Origin: a candidate division CSSED10-310 bacterium
Lineage (GTDB): Bacteria; CSSED10-310
Length of the DNA: 32,116 nt
Reading direction: 5' to 3'
Assembly: GCA_003558985.1 (NCBI GenBank)
Contig: PWNJ01000096.1
Span: 1 to 32,116 of the forward strand
The position numbers and the translations under genes were made by a program. Positions 1-10,400 of the stretch are shown here, in pieces. Numbering within the stretch: the first letter of the stretch is position 1; every line of letters begins with the position of its first letter. The notes under the pieces are model-generated. The model ran no database searches, had not been told where the DNA came from, and worked only from the letters and a program-made list of their open reading frames with translations.

Positions 1-405
1 ACCGTAGGGAGCTGTGAGGAAGACATAAATACAACCCCAGAGATAAACTGCATTCTCGGGTGTTTCTCCCATCCAATCCAGCTCAATGTTTCCGAATCCA
101 TAATAACCGAATTCGCTGAACGGAACTTCGTCCTGGAACCAAGACTCTAATGTATCCGGGAACCAACCATCACCTGGTTCGACGGTAGCTGTGGTTGAAA
201 TGATCATGTTACCATCAGTGTCCATATAGTTAATCGTTATTTCAACAGGATTATCAGGATGGGTGTTTGCAATTGAGAAGAATGTGCTCAAACCAAATCC
301 ATCCTGCCAGAATGGGAAGTACACAGTATCGTCCTGCGTCAAAGCAACATTAGCCACTAAACCGAGAGTTGCGACCATTGCTAAAGCCAAAAAACATTTT
401 TTCAT
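1..405 (-). CDS. Secreted protein of unknown function (C-terminus beyond window)
   Basis: An open frame runs from an ATG at 405 leftwards through all 135 codons to the window edge, so the C-terminus is missing. The start is fixed by an AAGGAG ribosome binding site 7 nt upstream of the ATG. The protein opens with MKK and a hydrophobic stretch of about 20 residues (a Sec signal peptide), then a segment beginning near residue 24 that is rich in aromatic and acidic residues (DDTVYFPFWQDG). The mature part reads like a beta-rich exported domain with many Trp, Phe and Tyr. I do not recognise the family and assign no function. The upstream gap, 406-614, carries a small GC-rich hairpin in the leader (GAGGG/CCCTC) but no convincing promoter. 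Confidence 0.8.
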   Translation of the reverse strand, partial: MKKCFLALAMVATLGLVANVALTQDDTVYFPFWQDGFGLSTFFSIANTHPDNPVEITINYMDTDGNMIISTTATVEPGDGWFPDTLESWFQDEVPFSEFGYYGFGNIELDWMGETPENAVYLWGCIYVFLTAPYG

Positions 406-614
406 TTTGAAACTCCTTATAAAAGATTGGTTAAAAATTATGAGGGCCTCTCCCTCTTCTGCCCATATAAACCGATGAGTTCCCAAATTGTTCCGCGACA
501 TTTCTTTTTTTTTAAAAAACCTCACCAAACTTCAAAAATCAGTCAGACAGGCGCTCATATTAATTGGTGAACAAACTCCAATATGTCTTTTCCAAAAAAA
601 GCTGGTTACATTAA

Positions 615-3167
615 CTATAGTGGATCAGCACATGAAAAGGATCCCAGCGCTGTCAGAAAAATTTCCTGAGCATCGGCCGCTGTCACAACCCCATCACCAT
701 TGCAATCCGCCCGGCATTCTTCCTCAAATGTTGGATTGTAAAGTCCCAGCGCAATCTGAAATGCCAGTTGTGCATCAGCGGCAGTAATGGCGCCATCCAT
801 ATTAACATCGCCATTATTGATACAATCCTGTCCCGGTGTCCATGTCGGCATCGGAGTCGGCGATGTTTCTGGCATGGTCTTACCGCAAATCGAAATAGCA
901 TCTATGTAAAAACCATGATCATTTATTGTCCAATCAGAACTCAAGCGCCATCGAACATAAACTTCGGGCTGACCATCGGCTATTTCTGAAATATCAAACA
1001 CCTGTTCCGTCCAGTCATTGTCCTGAGCATATCCTGACCAGATAACCGTCCAGTCCTGATTGTTATTGGAGACTTTTACATAGGCTGTATCATAATTGAC
1101 TTCATTTTTCAGATATCTGAAAAATCGAAGCTCTGCATCATACAAATTGGAGCAATCAAATGGAGTGGACGTCAATCGATAATGTGAACTGTTTGCATAA
1201 TTCCCGGTCAGGTTTGTGGCATACACATTCTGTCCAATATATGCTCCCGGAGGACCTACCGTTGGTAGACCAAACTCCCATCCCCTTTGGCCGGAATTGT
1301 CAATTGTGTACCCCGGATCGGTTTCCAAATCTTCATTATAGTAAGGACACTGATAAACAAAGTTTGAAATTTCTAAAAACACTGTGTGTTCAGGTGCGCA
1401 CAATGATTGATCCGCACTGAATACGACAGTCAGTTCCGCCAGATGTCCTTCTGGCGCTGCAGGAGATGCCTGTATTTCAAAATGAGGTATGTTTGTTGTA
1501 CCGGTACCACCGTCAGGAATATCACCTATTTCAGCAAAGCCGTTCAGAACAACAAGATGTGGATCTGAACTGGTCAGGGTTGCTGTTACATTTGTTGTCG
1601 CTCCAACCGACATTGCTTCCAGCTCAAGATTGGCATACTCACCAATTCCAATCACATTTTTCGTTTCACCTTCCCAGTCATGTACTGTCAAACTTCCCGG
1701 AAACACACCATAACTTCCCTGTGGAACAATCCATATTGTCTGTTCAACCCGCTCTGAGCCAACTGATATTGGCACAACTGTAGTACCGTAGCCATCGGCC
1801 GAGGCAATCACATTGTAATTCCCGGGAAGCACCGGATACCAGTATCTACCGAATAAGTCTGTTATTCTTGGTGACTCATCAGCGGTCAACGGAACTTCCA
1901 GAAGACTGAAATCCGCTCCTTCAATCGGTTCACCAGTGCATGCATCTACGATATGGCCCGTTATCATGGGTCCTTCAAGACGATTCAGCAGATATTGCCA
2001 TCCAGGACGATTCCGTTCAACTGTAATATCTCGCCATTGATGATAACCCGGCAAAAATCCCTGAGCGCTGGAATTCAATTCTACGACATAGGGAAACGTG
2101 CCCAATTCGGCATAATACCAGTCTATATCACCGCCATCGACCGCATAAAGGAGTTCCCAGCAGGTTCCGGGTGCATATCCCATTGTGCCATTGTCACGTT
2201 CGATCAAAGCAGCCATTTCCTGACCAATAGCGGCCATTGCCTGATGATCAGGTGTTACTGACCCCTGACATCCATACGGATATATCACAAGTTCGGAAAA
2301 CGAATGATAGGAAATGCTGAACACCGGCCTGATCTCTTCAGCCAGACTCATTATATGACTGACCGTATAGGACTGCCCTGGAAACTCGCCACGGTAAGTA
2401 TCGTTTGACGGGCTTCCGGAACTTCCGTTGCATGATCCCCAAAAAGCAGGAAAATTTCGGTTGGGATCAATCCCGTAACTTGACGAACCCGGAGGAGGCG
2501 GATGACGATCCTTGCGCCACATATTGAAGTTGTTGAACACATAGTTAATTCCATCCAGGTTTGCTTGAGGCATCACCCATATTTCATACGAATCAACCCA
2601 GTGGGTGACCTGTGGGTCCTCACCATAATTGTTCAGCAGGTATTCCAGAATATCCATAACAACTTCACCGCTCATCACTTCACGGGCGTGCTGCTGACCA
2701 TTAAAAAACACCGTCAACTTGTCCAGATCCTGATCCGCATCTTTGGAAATTTTCATCGCATATATGGTCCGGCCTTTTTCCGTATCACCTACTGGCACCA
2801 GCTTTGTAATATCAGGAAAAATCGAGGCGTACATTTGCATGATTGCTTCTGTTTCATGAGGTTCAAGATATTCCGGATCAACCCGTATCTCTTGTCCGGG
2901 AAATTGAATCACCTCAACCGGATACGTCTTATCAATATACGGAAATTTGTCCCTGTGGATAATCAGATCTATTTTTAACTCATGCAGATCAACACCGGGA
3001 ATATCCAGCCCGGCTTCGTTGAAATCCTTTAGCGCACTCCGAAAAGACGCTCTGTTGTCAAAAGAAATCCGAACCCGGAAATACTGATCAGTCAGTTGCT
3101 CAGAATGCATACCCGATGTAACAAAAATCAACATAAGTATCACTAGTAAAACCGTCTTTTTTAGCAT
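615..3167 (-). CDS. Secreted M14 zinc carboxypeptidase with C-terminal dockerin-like tag
   Basis: An 850-residue exported metallocarboxypeptidase, expected to remove C-terminal residues from peptides outside the cell. I start it at the ATG at 3167, which has a GGAAGGAG site just upstream; a longer reading from 3200 lacks one. Order: signal peptide (about 1-22), propeptide-like region (about 25-110), M14 catalytic domain (about 112-395), a carboxypeptidase-regulatory beta-sandwich (about 402-475), a further beta-sandwich, an immune-inhibitor-A/MAM-like domain (about 610-765), a Pro/Thr linker, then a dockerin-like pair (about 786-845). Zinc ligands are H160 and E163 (HARE) and H288 (SYHSFSELVIYPYG). 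N236/R237 (DPNRNF) fit the substrate-binding pair, and E363 (VVELN) the catalytic Glu. Each dockerin repeat keeps the D-x-N-x-D-G calcium loop, and four Cys lie in and around the pair. Family is certain; substrate preference is not. Confidence 0.93.
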   Translation of the reverse strand: MLKKTVLLVILMLIFVTSGMHSEQLTDQYFRVRISFDNRASFRSALKDFNEAGLDIPGVDLHELKIDLIIHRDKFPYIDKTYPVEVIQFPGQEIRVDPEYLEPHETEAIMQMYASIFPDITKLVPVGDTEKGRTIYAMKISKDADQDLDKLTVFFNGQQHAREVMSGEVVMDILEYLLNNYGEDPQVTHWVDSYEIWVMPQANLDGINYVFNNFNMWRKDRHPPPPGSSSYGIDPNRNFPAFWGSCNGSSGSPSNDTYRGEFPGQSYTVSHIMSLAEEIRPVFSISYHSFSELVIYPYGCQGSVTPDHQAMAAIGQEMAALIERDNGTMGYAPGTCWELLYAVDGGDIDWYYAELGTFPYVVELNSSAQGFLPGYHQWRDITVERNRPGWQYLLNRLEGPMITGHIVDACTGEPIEGADFSLLEVPLTADESPRITDLFGRYWYPVLPGNYNVIASADGYGTTVVPISVGSERVEQTIWIVPQGSYGVFPGSLTVHDWEGETKNVIGIGEYANLELEAMSVGATTNVTATLTSSDPHLVVLNGFAEIGDIPDGGTGTTNIPHFEIQASPAAPEGHLAELTVVFSADQSLCAPEHTVFLEISNFVYQCPYYNEDLETDPGYTIDNSGQRGWEFGLPTVGPPGAYIGQNVYATNLTGNYANSSHYRLTSTPFDCSNLYDAELRFFRYLKNEVNYDTAYVKVSNNNQDWTVIWSGYAQDNDWTEQVFDISEIADGQPEVYVRWRLSSDWTINDHGFYIDAISICGKTMPETSPTPMPTWTPGQDCINNGDVNMDGAITAADAQLAFQIALGLYNPTFEEECRADCNGDGVVTAADAQEIFLTALGSFSCADPL

Positions 3168-3296
3168 TGAAAACTCCTTCCTTCTACAAAAAAGATTCAT
3201 TTTTGTTGTTTACCTGCAATCAGCTGCATAACACCATATTCAATTGATGCAATTTTAATACCGATAACGCTTCAGTATCCCGCGTAATTATCGACC

Positions 3297-3325
3297 TTGA
3301 TGTTTTTAAGCAATCGTTCTATTAT
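3297..3325 (+). promoter_or_regulatory. Promoter for the propeller lipoprotein
   Basis: TTGATG, a 17-nt spacer and TATTAT (five of six matches to the -10 consensus) lie 62 nt upstream of the chosen ATG at 3387. The same TTG could be misread as a start codon for a longer protein, so the promoter supports the downstream start. Confidence 0.55.
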
Positions 3326-3386
3326 TCGAATGTTTTTAGTACACTGTTTTCCATGGCAGTTGCTACTCTTTCACCGGGAGAATCAT

Positions 3387-4448
3387 ATGAAGATATTTTT
3401 GAGTTTATTTCTTGTCTGTCTGTTTTTGGTGTTTCTGTATGCCTGCGAACCAACTCCTTCTTATCCGGAAATGACAACAGAATGGATGCCTCTTGCAGAA
3501 AGTGGACTTGAAGAAATACGATATCTCTATCTAATTCCTGAAACCAATGCTCTATTAGCCGGTGGTTTTCCACGCAGAGATTTACCTGGATTGTCGGTTT
3601 ATAATCCAATTGAAAAGACGTGGGCGATTATTACGGATGATACTCCCGTAAATCAGCAAGTTTCGTGGATAGCGTCAGCCGGCGAAGCTATTTTTGTTTC
3701 ATTTTTTGCAGGAATTGATAACAAGGGTACAATTTTGGCGAGTCATGACAGTGGCAAAACATTTGACGATGTAATCCCCCTTCCCGATGATATTGACCCC
3801 CGTTGTTTTGTGTTGCCGGATGACAATCCTGCTTCAATGCTTTTGGGCACAGTAAATGACGGTCTTTTTCTGACTGACGACGGTGGAGAAACATGGCGTC
3901 AGCCCCAAACACCAACGGCTGATCCCGGAATACAGAGTCTGGCCGTCAATTCAGGAAATTCCAATCATATTCTTGTGGGTGTACGAACCGGTTTATGGAA
4001 GAGTATGGATCAAGGTGAAAATTGGGTGTCGATAACTCCCAGATTATTATCTGACCAGTATTTTGTTGTGGAAGTCACAGCTCACCCCAACAAAGAAAAC
4101 GTATTCACATGCATTCTGAGGGATGATATGGGCGATGCTTATTTGTATATGACAAAAGACGGCGGTGTTTCATGGTATGAAATCCGTGATGGATTTCACG
4201 CTGATGCACAGCCACGTTGTATTACATGGCATCCGGCAAATCCAGAAGTCATGTTTGCAGGCACAGTCATTGATGGAGTATACAGATCCGACAATTTGGG
4301 GCAAAACTGGTATCCCATCAATAAAGGATTGCCACTTGAAAATGCTTTGATAATTGTTCACCGTCTGTTTCCAGTAAATGATCCGACTTTAAGACTCTAT
4401 GCCGGATTGAACATCCATGGGCAGGTGCTCAAACTGGATATTCAATAG
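3387..4448 (+). CDS. Asp-box (BNR/sialidase-type) beta-propeller lipoprotein
   Basis: A 353-residue protein started at the ATG at 3387, which has GGGAG 7 nt upstream; in-frame codons before it overlap the promoter. The N-terminus MKIFLSLFLV continues into a hydrophobic stretch ending LYAC, so Cys20 is a likely lipidation site (Tyr at -2 is atypical). Five Asp-box motifs of the S-x-D-x-G-x-x-W type sit at about 119-126, 163-170, 206-213, 256-263 and 301-308 (for example TDDGGETW and TKDGGVSW). They are typical of sialidase-like or Ycf48-like beta-propellers. Asp boxes are structural and do not by themselves indicate glycosidase activity, and I see no sialidase Arg triad that I can assign. Likely a surface or periplasmic binding or assembly protein. 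It converges on lipA with only 2 bp between the two stop codons. Confidence 0.85.
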   Translation: MKIFLSLFLVCLFLVFLYACEPTPSYPEMTTEWMPLAESGLEEIRYLYLIPETNALLAGGFPRRDLPGLSVYNPIEKTWAIITDDTPVNQQVSWIASAGEAIFVSFFAGIDNKGTILASHDSGKTFDDVIPLPDDIDPRCFVLPDDNPASMLLGTVNDGLFLTDDGGETWRQPQTPTADPGIQSLAVNSGNSNHILVGVRTGLWKSMDQGENWVSITPRLLSDQYFVVEVTAHPNKENVFTCILRDDMGDAYLYMTKDGGVSWYEIRDGFHADAQPRCITWHPANPEVMFAGTVIDGVYRSDNLGQNWYPINKGLPLENALIIVHRLFPVNDPTLRLYAGLNIHGQVLKLDIQ

Positions 4449-4450
4449 CT

Positions 4451-5302
4451 TTAATGAGTCTGTTTTGATGCATGATATGAGGATCTTACAAGCGGACCGG
4501 ATACCACGAAATCAAACCCGGTAGCCAACGCTTCTTTTTTTATCTGATCAAATTCTTCCGGTGTCACAAAACGCTGCACCGGTAAATGATTTTTCGTCGG
4601 CTGAAGATACTGCCCAATTGTTAAACGGCCTGTCCCGGCTTTAACCAAATCCTCAAAGACACGCGCCAATTGTCGTCTTGTTTCACCCATACCAATCATA
4701 ATTCCGCTTTTAGTACACAATCGACCCAGTTGATCCGAAGCACGTTTAAGCAAATCCAGGGACCGGTTGTAATCAGCTTGTGATCTTGCAACAGGATACA
4801 ATTCAGGGACTGTTTCAATATTATGATTCAATACATCCGGTTGTGCATTAATCACTTTTTGAATTGCAGACTGATTACCGTGAAAATCCGGTATAAGCAC
4901 TTCAATTTTTATTGAATTAGAGCTTTTTTTCAGTTCGTTGATAACATCGGCAAAAATTGAGGCGCCACCATCATCAATGTCATCGCGTGTAACGCTGGTC
5001 ACAACGACATAGTCAAGATTCAAAGCTTCGGCTGCATACCTGATTCGCCTGGGTTCTGTTGCGTCTATAGTGTCAGGTTTTCCATGTTTCACGGCACAAA
5101 AACCGCAATTTCTGGTACAAACATCACCCATAATCATGAATGTCGCTGTTCCTGAGTTCCAGCATTCACCCGTGTTAGGACATTTTGCGCTGCTGCATAC
5201 GGTATGAAGGCATTGAGATGCCAGGACCCGGCGTACAGATTGATAACGTTCGCCACTGCCAAGCGGCACCTTGAACCAGGATGGAAGTCTTTCAGCCCTC
5301 AT
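4451..5302 (-). CDS. lipA: Lipoyl synthase
   Basis: A radical SAM enzyme that inserts two sulfurs into protein-bound octanoyl groups to make the lipoyl cofactor of 2-oxoacid dehydrogenases and the glycine cleavage system. The auxiliary-cluster motif C-x4-C-x5-C is at C36, C41 and C47, and the radical SAM motif C-x3-C-x2-C at C62, C66 and C69. The C-terminal RSSY motif (about 273-276) supplies the Ser ligand of the auxiliary cluster. At 283 residues it has normal family length. I prefer the ATG at 5302 (AAGGA just upstream, short spacing) to a TTG at 5326 with no binding site. It lies 56 nt downstream of the cysteine peptidase gene, so read-through from it is possible. No lipB or lipoylated enzyme gene is nearby. 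Confidence 0.97.
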   Translation of the reverse strand: MRAERLPSWFKVPLGSGERYQSVRRVLASQCLHTVCSSAKCPNTGECWNSGTATFMIMGDVCTRNCGFCAVKHGKPDTIDATEPRRIRYAAEALNLDYVVVTSVTRDDIDDGGASIFADVINELKKSSNSIKIEVLIPDFHGNQSAIQKVINAQPDVLNHNIETVPELYPVARSQADYNRSLDLLKRASDQLGRLCTKSGIMIGMGETRRQLARVFEDLVKAGTGRLTIGQYLQPTKNHLPVQRFVTPEEFDQIKKEALATGFDFVVSGPLVRSSYHASKQTH

Positions 5303-5358
5303 AAATCCTTGGTTTCTGTTTAGCAAAATACAAAGAAAATCATTCTGTTAAAACTTAA

Positions 5359-7392
5359 TCAGGACCAGCCCCACTCAATGAATGTATAATCAAAAACACC
5401 GCCTGTTTGCTGTTCCAGGATAGCGCTCCAGAAACGCACACCATCAAACGGATCATCTGTTACCGGCCATTCGAATGTCAGAATTGTTTCAACTTGAAAG
5501 GAGTCGGCTGGAATTGCACGTGAACGGGACGAAATTGCATGAGTCCATTCAGGCCAAAACCAGAATTCGCCCAACACTTCCAATGCAATGTACTCAACTA
5601 TGTTTTTAGCCAATCCATGATTACGAAGTTCAGAATACAGCAAAAACTGTTGTCCAGCTGCCAATTCCAGCAGCGGCATACCCAGATAAACATCAAGGCG
5701 TCCGTCAGTATTCTGTTTAAAGGTGTCATTGACGGGAGTCAGTATTTCAAGATCATCAATGTTCCAGCCGCCGAATTCAAGCGCCACATCGCTGTCCAGC
5801 GTGAATGCTATCTGTAAATAATCGTCATTGCCGATAAACTCGGACAAATCCAGATAAATATCCTGCCATGCCGAATCGAGCAAATAGTTATTTGGGGGAT
5901 TTTCCCATGCAATTCGGTCATTGACCAGAATTGTAGCCTGATCATATATTCCTTTTTCAACGGTAAGCCATCGTTTGAATCGTAAATAAAGCTGATCATA
6001 ATCGGACACATCAAATAAAGGAGACAGCAAATATGTGGAATGATTTGACGGATACGTTCCAGTTGATATCAACCGTTGTCCCCACATATGCGTCCCTGAA
6101 TACGGTTTCATCGGATCAAAGAACGGATCAGAATCGTCTCCGTGCATACCTCGCGTCCAATGGTCTCTGCGGTTTGACCATGTGGTCCACCCCTCATCCG
6201 AATCACCTTCAAAGTCATTATAATAAACCGGAAACACCGGTCCGGTAAGCATGTATACCGTTTTTTCACTCATACCATTAACGGCTTCCACAGAAATTGT
6301 AAATTCAACCAGTTCTCCGGGCTCAGCATCAGGCGCTATTTCAAAAGTAAATGCATTTGAAGCATCATAATATTCGCCATAAGACAATTCTGGCAAAGAA
6401 AATTCATCAGTAACAAACGTAATGGCAGAGGACTCAGTTGAAATTCTGGCAACCGAATCTGTTGCGGGATCAAATCCGGTGTTTTCAACTACAAAACCGG
6501 CCTTCACAACTTGACCTGCCTGCGGATATTCCACATCAGTAGCAAAATCATTGACATCAAAACTCACTGCCGGTAACACCTCGAAATATACCATGCTGAA
6601 GTAGTTTCCCAACCTCAAGTCACCGCGTCTGATGTAAAAATATCCATTTTCACCCCATTGAGTTCCCCATGAATTCTTTACAATCCATGAGCCACCGTCA
6701 CAGACGGTATCATCCCAGCCCACTATAACAACGCCATGATTGACTGGTGTATTAGCGTCATCAGCGTAACAACCGCCGGAATAATTCTGGAATTCATTAT
6801 TTGCGCCCATGGACGTGGCAAGCGGCCCATAATTCATCAATGCTTCCTTAATGGCTTCCACTGATCCGGCATACGCATCGTAACCGGTCGTTCTAATGTA
6901 AGCCGGATACAAAGCAGCTCTGCACTCTTCATCAGAAGCTTCATATGGATAATCCGATTCCAGTCTGGCCGGTTCCCATTCCAGATACATCCATGCACTT
7001 TCCATATTGCCACCTCTGCATCCCCAACTGAACGGTTCACAATCAACAAGATGCTGTTCGGACAGGTTGTACTCAATCCCGGTATGAATCAGTAATTGTG
7101 ATTCAAGCACAGCGAGCGCTGCAAATGCCCAGCAACTTCCGCACTGTCCCTGGTTTTTTACATGAGTAACACCATTCATTTCACGCCAGTCAAAAACTTC
7201 TGGAAATTCACGACCGGATGTAACAGGCGGCTCCTGAATCAATTCGGGATCAAGCATATAATACGTTTGCAAATCCATGAATTCCTGTTCTGACAAGCGC
7301 TGAATCCAATTGTCACTTGCATATCCTTTCAGACCAACAACATTAACAATCAATAAGCTGATCAGCATTATCTGCATACTGCGTTTTATCAT
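5359..7392 (-). CDS. Secreted papain-family (C1A) cysteine peptidase with beta-sandwich tail
   Basis: A 677-residue exported cysteine endopeptidase. The ATG at 7392 follows AAGGA by 8 nt. A signal peptide (about 1-25) is followed by a short pro-segment of about 40 residues, clearly shorter than the usual I29 inhibitor prodomain. The C1A domain (about 65-275) has the oxyanion Gln81 and nucleophile Cys87 in QGQCGSCWAF, His219 in NHGVVIVGW and Asn240 in KNSWGTQWGENGY. After it come a CARDB-like beta-sandwich (about 280-385), a MAM/immune-inhibitor-A-like jelly roll (about 390-555; starts YYNDFEGDSDEGW) and a further beta-rich region of about 120 residues. The jelly roll resembles the accessory domain of the M14 carboxypeptidase at 615-3167, but there is no dockerin here. 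Role: extracellular protein breakdown; the accessory domains may bind substrate or the cell surface. Confidence 0.93.
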   Translation of the reverse strand: MIKRSMQIMLISLLIVNVVGLKGYASDNWIQRLSEQEFMDLQTYYMLDPELIQEPPVTSGREFPEVFDWREMNGVTHVKNQGQCGSCWAFAALAVLESQLLIHTGIEYNLSEQHLVDCEPFSWGCRGGNMESAWMYLEWEPARLESDYPYEASDEECRAALYPAYIRTTGYDAYAGSVEAIKEALMNYGPLATSMGANNEFQNYSGGCYADDANTPVNHGVVIVGWDDTVCDGGSWIVKNSWGTQWGENGYFYIRRGDLRLGNYFSMVYFEVLPAVSFDVNDFATDVEYPQAGQVVKAGFVVENTGFDPATDSVARISTESSAITFVTDEFSLPELSYGEYYDASNAFTFEIAPDAEPGELVEFTISVEAVNGMSEKTVYMLTGPVFPVYYNDFEGDSDEGWTTWSNRRDHWTRGMHGDDSDPFFDPMKPYSGTHMWGQRLISTGTYPSNHSTYLLSPLFDVSDYDQLYLRFKRWLTVEKGIYDQATILVNDRIAWENPPNNYLLDSAWQDIYLDLSEFIGNDDYLQIAFTLDSDVALEFGGWNIDDLEILTPVNDTFKQNTDGRLDVYLGMPLLELAAGQQFLLYSELRNHGLAKNIVEYIALEVLGEFWFWPEWTHAISSRSRAIPADSFQVETILTFEWPVTDDPFDGVRFWSAILEQQTGGVFDYTFIEWGWS

Positions 7393-7486
7393 ATTAACAT
7401 TCCTTTCTTTGAAAAAGAGAGCGTTGCGTTATTTTAGTTAGCAAGATTCAAGCCGATTAACCATGTTTTGGTTTTAAATCGAGGAT

Positions 7487-10400
7487 TTAGTTTAAGGAAA
7501 GTTTTTCTGCCGGATCCGTTACTGCATCGATTTTCATAGCATAACTGTTGCCCTTGGCAATATCCTGATCCGAAATAATATGGACGTCAAGCAATCCTTC
7601 CGGTTTTTTTATACCCGTCCTTAAATAATTAATCTCGGCCAGGCACAGACTCCATCCATCAAGCCATAACTCCAGTTCACGACGCTGTATTGGATCTCCT
7701 CGAAAATGGATCAGCAAATTGATATCACTCGATGGTACTGCAGTTCGATTTTTAGTGCTACCAAATATATAAACTGCCTCAATCCCTTTTGTTTTTTCCG
7801 CTGACTGTCTTGCTATTTTAAGGGCCATACTCATACGCCAGCGCCAGTGATCCTCAAGTGGACTGTCCAATATATCCGTTTCCTCATCAATGTGATCTCC
7901 CGATTCAACTCCGGTTCCCAAAAACCCAACTGCCTGATCCTGATCCGCATTCGTCAAAATTCGTAAAAATTGTCCCTGGGTACTTGCCGGGACATCAATA
8001 ATTCTCAATGTGTGACTCAGATACTCATATTCAGGAACAATATCCTTCAAGATGTTTTTGGAATTTTTAAGAAATGACCAATTGAAATCAACTCCCTCAT
8101 CGTCCGGATACAAAGGTAGATAGCGAATGTTTGCTTCGACAAGATCCTGAAAGAAATGGGTCCCGAATGACAGTTCCGGAACATATTTTCCTTTTTTCAA
8201 TGCAACTTCAATCAAAGCGGCCGTGTTGTTAAAATCGGAATATGTCACGCTGACTCCCAGCTTGATATCTCCACGGCTACCCCAACGTCCCGGCCCAATA
8301 AGAATGAACTGTCTTTTGGGCAACACTTTGTTAAGTTTGGCGACTGCCCTTCCAACAGCTTTCATGTCATCAATAGTTGTAAGGCTGTTATATCCTTCGG
8401 GATCAACATAAACGATGTGTGATATCGGTGGAATCAACCCATTTGTAACATATTTGTTTGCTGAAAAAATGACTTTATCAGTTGGAATATTTTTCGGTAT
8501 CACCGACCCTTTTGTGCCCGAACTATAGCTTTGGGGTCTGCACTGCAATAAATAGAAATGTTTTCCATCTGAGGCAAACTCAATGTCAACAGGAGTTCCG
8601 ATTTTTTCTTTAAGGGTATTTAAAATCGAGTAGAGCAGTGTTATGAAATTAGTACGTTCTCTCAAACCATCAAACGATACAACGAGATCCTCTTTTTGAA
8701 AATCGGTCATGGCGGTTATCGGCCGAAGCATGTTGCGTTCATAAGTTGACATTACCGTATTGATTCCCGGTAATTCACGACCGTATTCTTTAATAAAGTC
8801 TTGTATATCAATTGTTTCAAATTGATTTGTTTTCATGTTGATCACATCCAGTTTCTGAGGTGCATATCTGGCAGTATCATCAGGAGTGATATTCACTTTT
8901 AATGCTGGTTTGCCTGGTGCGATCAAAACGGGGTAATCACTACTTGTTCTGTCAACTGCCCGAGTTCCCAGCCCTGGAACCATTCTTATTAAACCGTCAT
9001 TTCTGTGTATTCTGGGTGACCAGCGGAATTCATTATTGCTGAAAGCAACACCAGCATATGTGGGTAAAAAATAAGGGCCTGCCTTGTGACCAACAACCTC
9101 CTGAATCAATATTCCCATCTCTTCATAAAAATCCAGTAAGCCCCGCTCAGCACGATATTCAATCGGGTCAGGACCAAATGTTGACGCATATACTTCAGCG
9201 ATCGCATCCGTAAGAGCTTCCAAACGTTCTTGTCTGGAACCCTGATTTGCAAGAAACAGACTTTTGTATTTACCTGAAAAAGATGTCCCAAGTCTGTCTT
9301 CAAGCAGACTTGAGCTTCTGACAATAATTGGCTTTTCACCAATATCGTCCAGCGCCAGCGATAATCCACGCAAAATATCCGGTGGAAAATATGAGTTTTT
9401 AAACAACTGTATGATTTGGGGATATTCCATTCTGACCTGGTCGATTTCCTTGTATTTTTGTTCGGTGACATCTTCGAGGTTATTATAGTGTATAAACGTC
9501 GGCAACCCATCCGAAGACACGTACCATGTTTTCGGCATTTTCAAAGTTGAGTAAAGCTTTTCCGCCTGATCAGACTTGACAAGAATGTTATATGCCAGAA
9601 ACAGTCCAGCGCTTTTTCCTCCAAGTTTTCCGTGACTCCCCATAGGATATATGATTTTCTGAACAAGGCCAAAGAAATCTTCAATATCAATAAAATTTTT
9701 AGCGATGTTTATGAAATCAAGCTGCTCAAAAAAGAAGTGGCGTATCATTGAAACACGCAATCCCATGTCGGTGTGATCCGAAAGCTTGAAGCCATCATTC
9801 GAACTGATAAAATGATATCGGGTAACAGCTTCGACTATTTCGCTCATTGTGGAATCGTATTTACCAAGAACCTGAACAATATCAGCAGCTTTTTCTTCCT
9901 GAATCCATTTTTTGACACATATCAGTATTTCATCATCTGTCAAAATGTCGTCTGCCAGTGAAAACACTGTAGCAGCAATTTCAACCATACCTGTCAGGGT
10001 TCGCTTTTGTAACGGCTGATTCATGTCTGCATCCTGTATCAGCAGTATTTCATTACGCGAAAACGATTGAATTAACTCACCCGCTTTTTTATGACCTGAC
10101 CAGACCAGATAATTCGCCAGTTTTCTGGCTATTCTTGAATACAACTTTTGATCTGTGTTTTTCAGAAGGTCTACAATGATAACCCATTCTTTACGAATCA
10201 CACTTTTGGCATCACCATTTAACGCTTCCGCTTCTGTCAATGCCTTCTGATACTCAAACTGAAATATCGCATGCGCAAGCCGTTCACCAATTGTCTTCAG
10301 CAGTTGCTTTTCCTGTTTTAAAAACGGGTTGCTACCCATTTCATCATGACGTTTTCTATAAAATACCTCTATCTTTCCCAGAATTTTACCGTAGATCGAT

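Noticed and set aside
406-614. Terminator after the carboxypeptidase gene, suggested by a T tract near 590-600
   Set aside because: No stable stem precedes the T tract; only a four-base pairing could be drawn.
3297-3386. A longer N-terminus for the propeller lipoprotein starting at 3297
   Set aside because: The TTG coincides with a promoter -35, no ribosome binding site precedes it, and a normal lipoprotein signal starts at 3387.
3387-4448. Annotating the Asp-box protein as a sialidase
   Set aside because: Asp boxes are structural and occur in many propellers; I could not identify the catalytic Arg triad or nucleophile.
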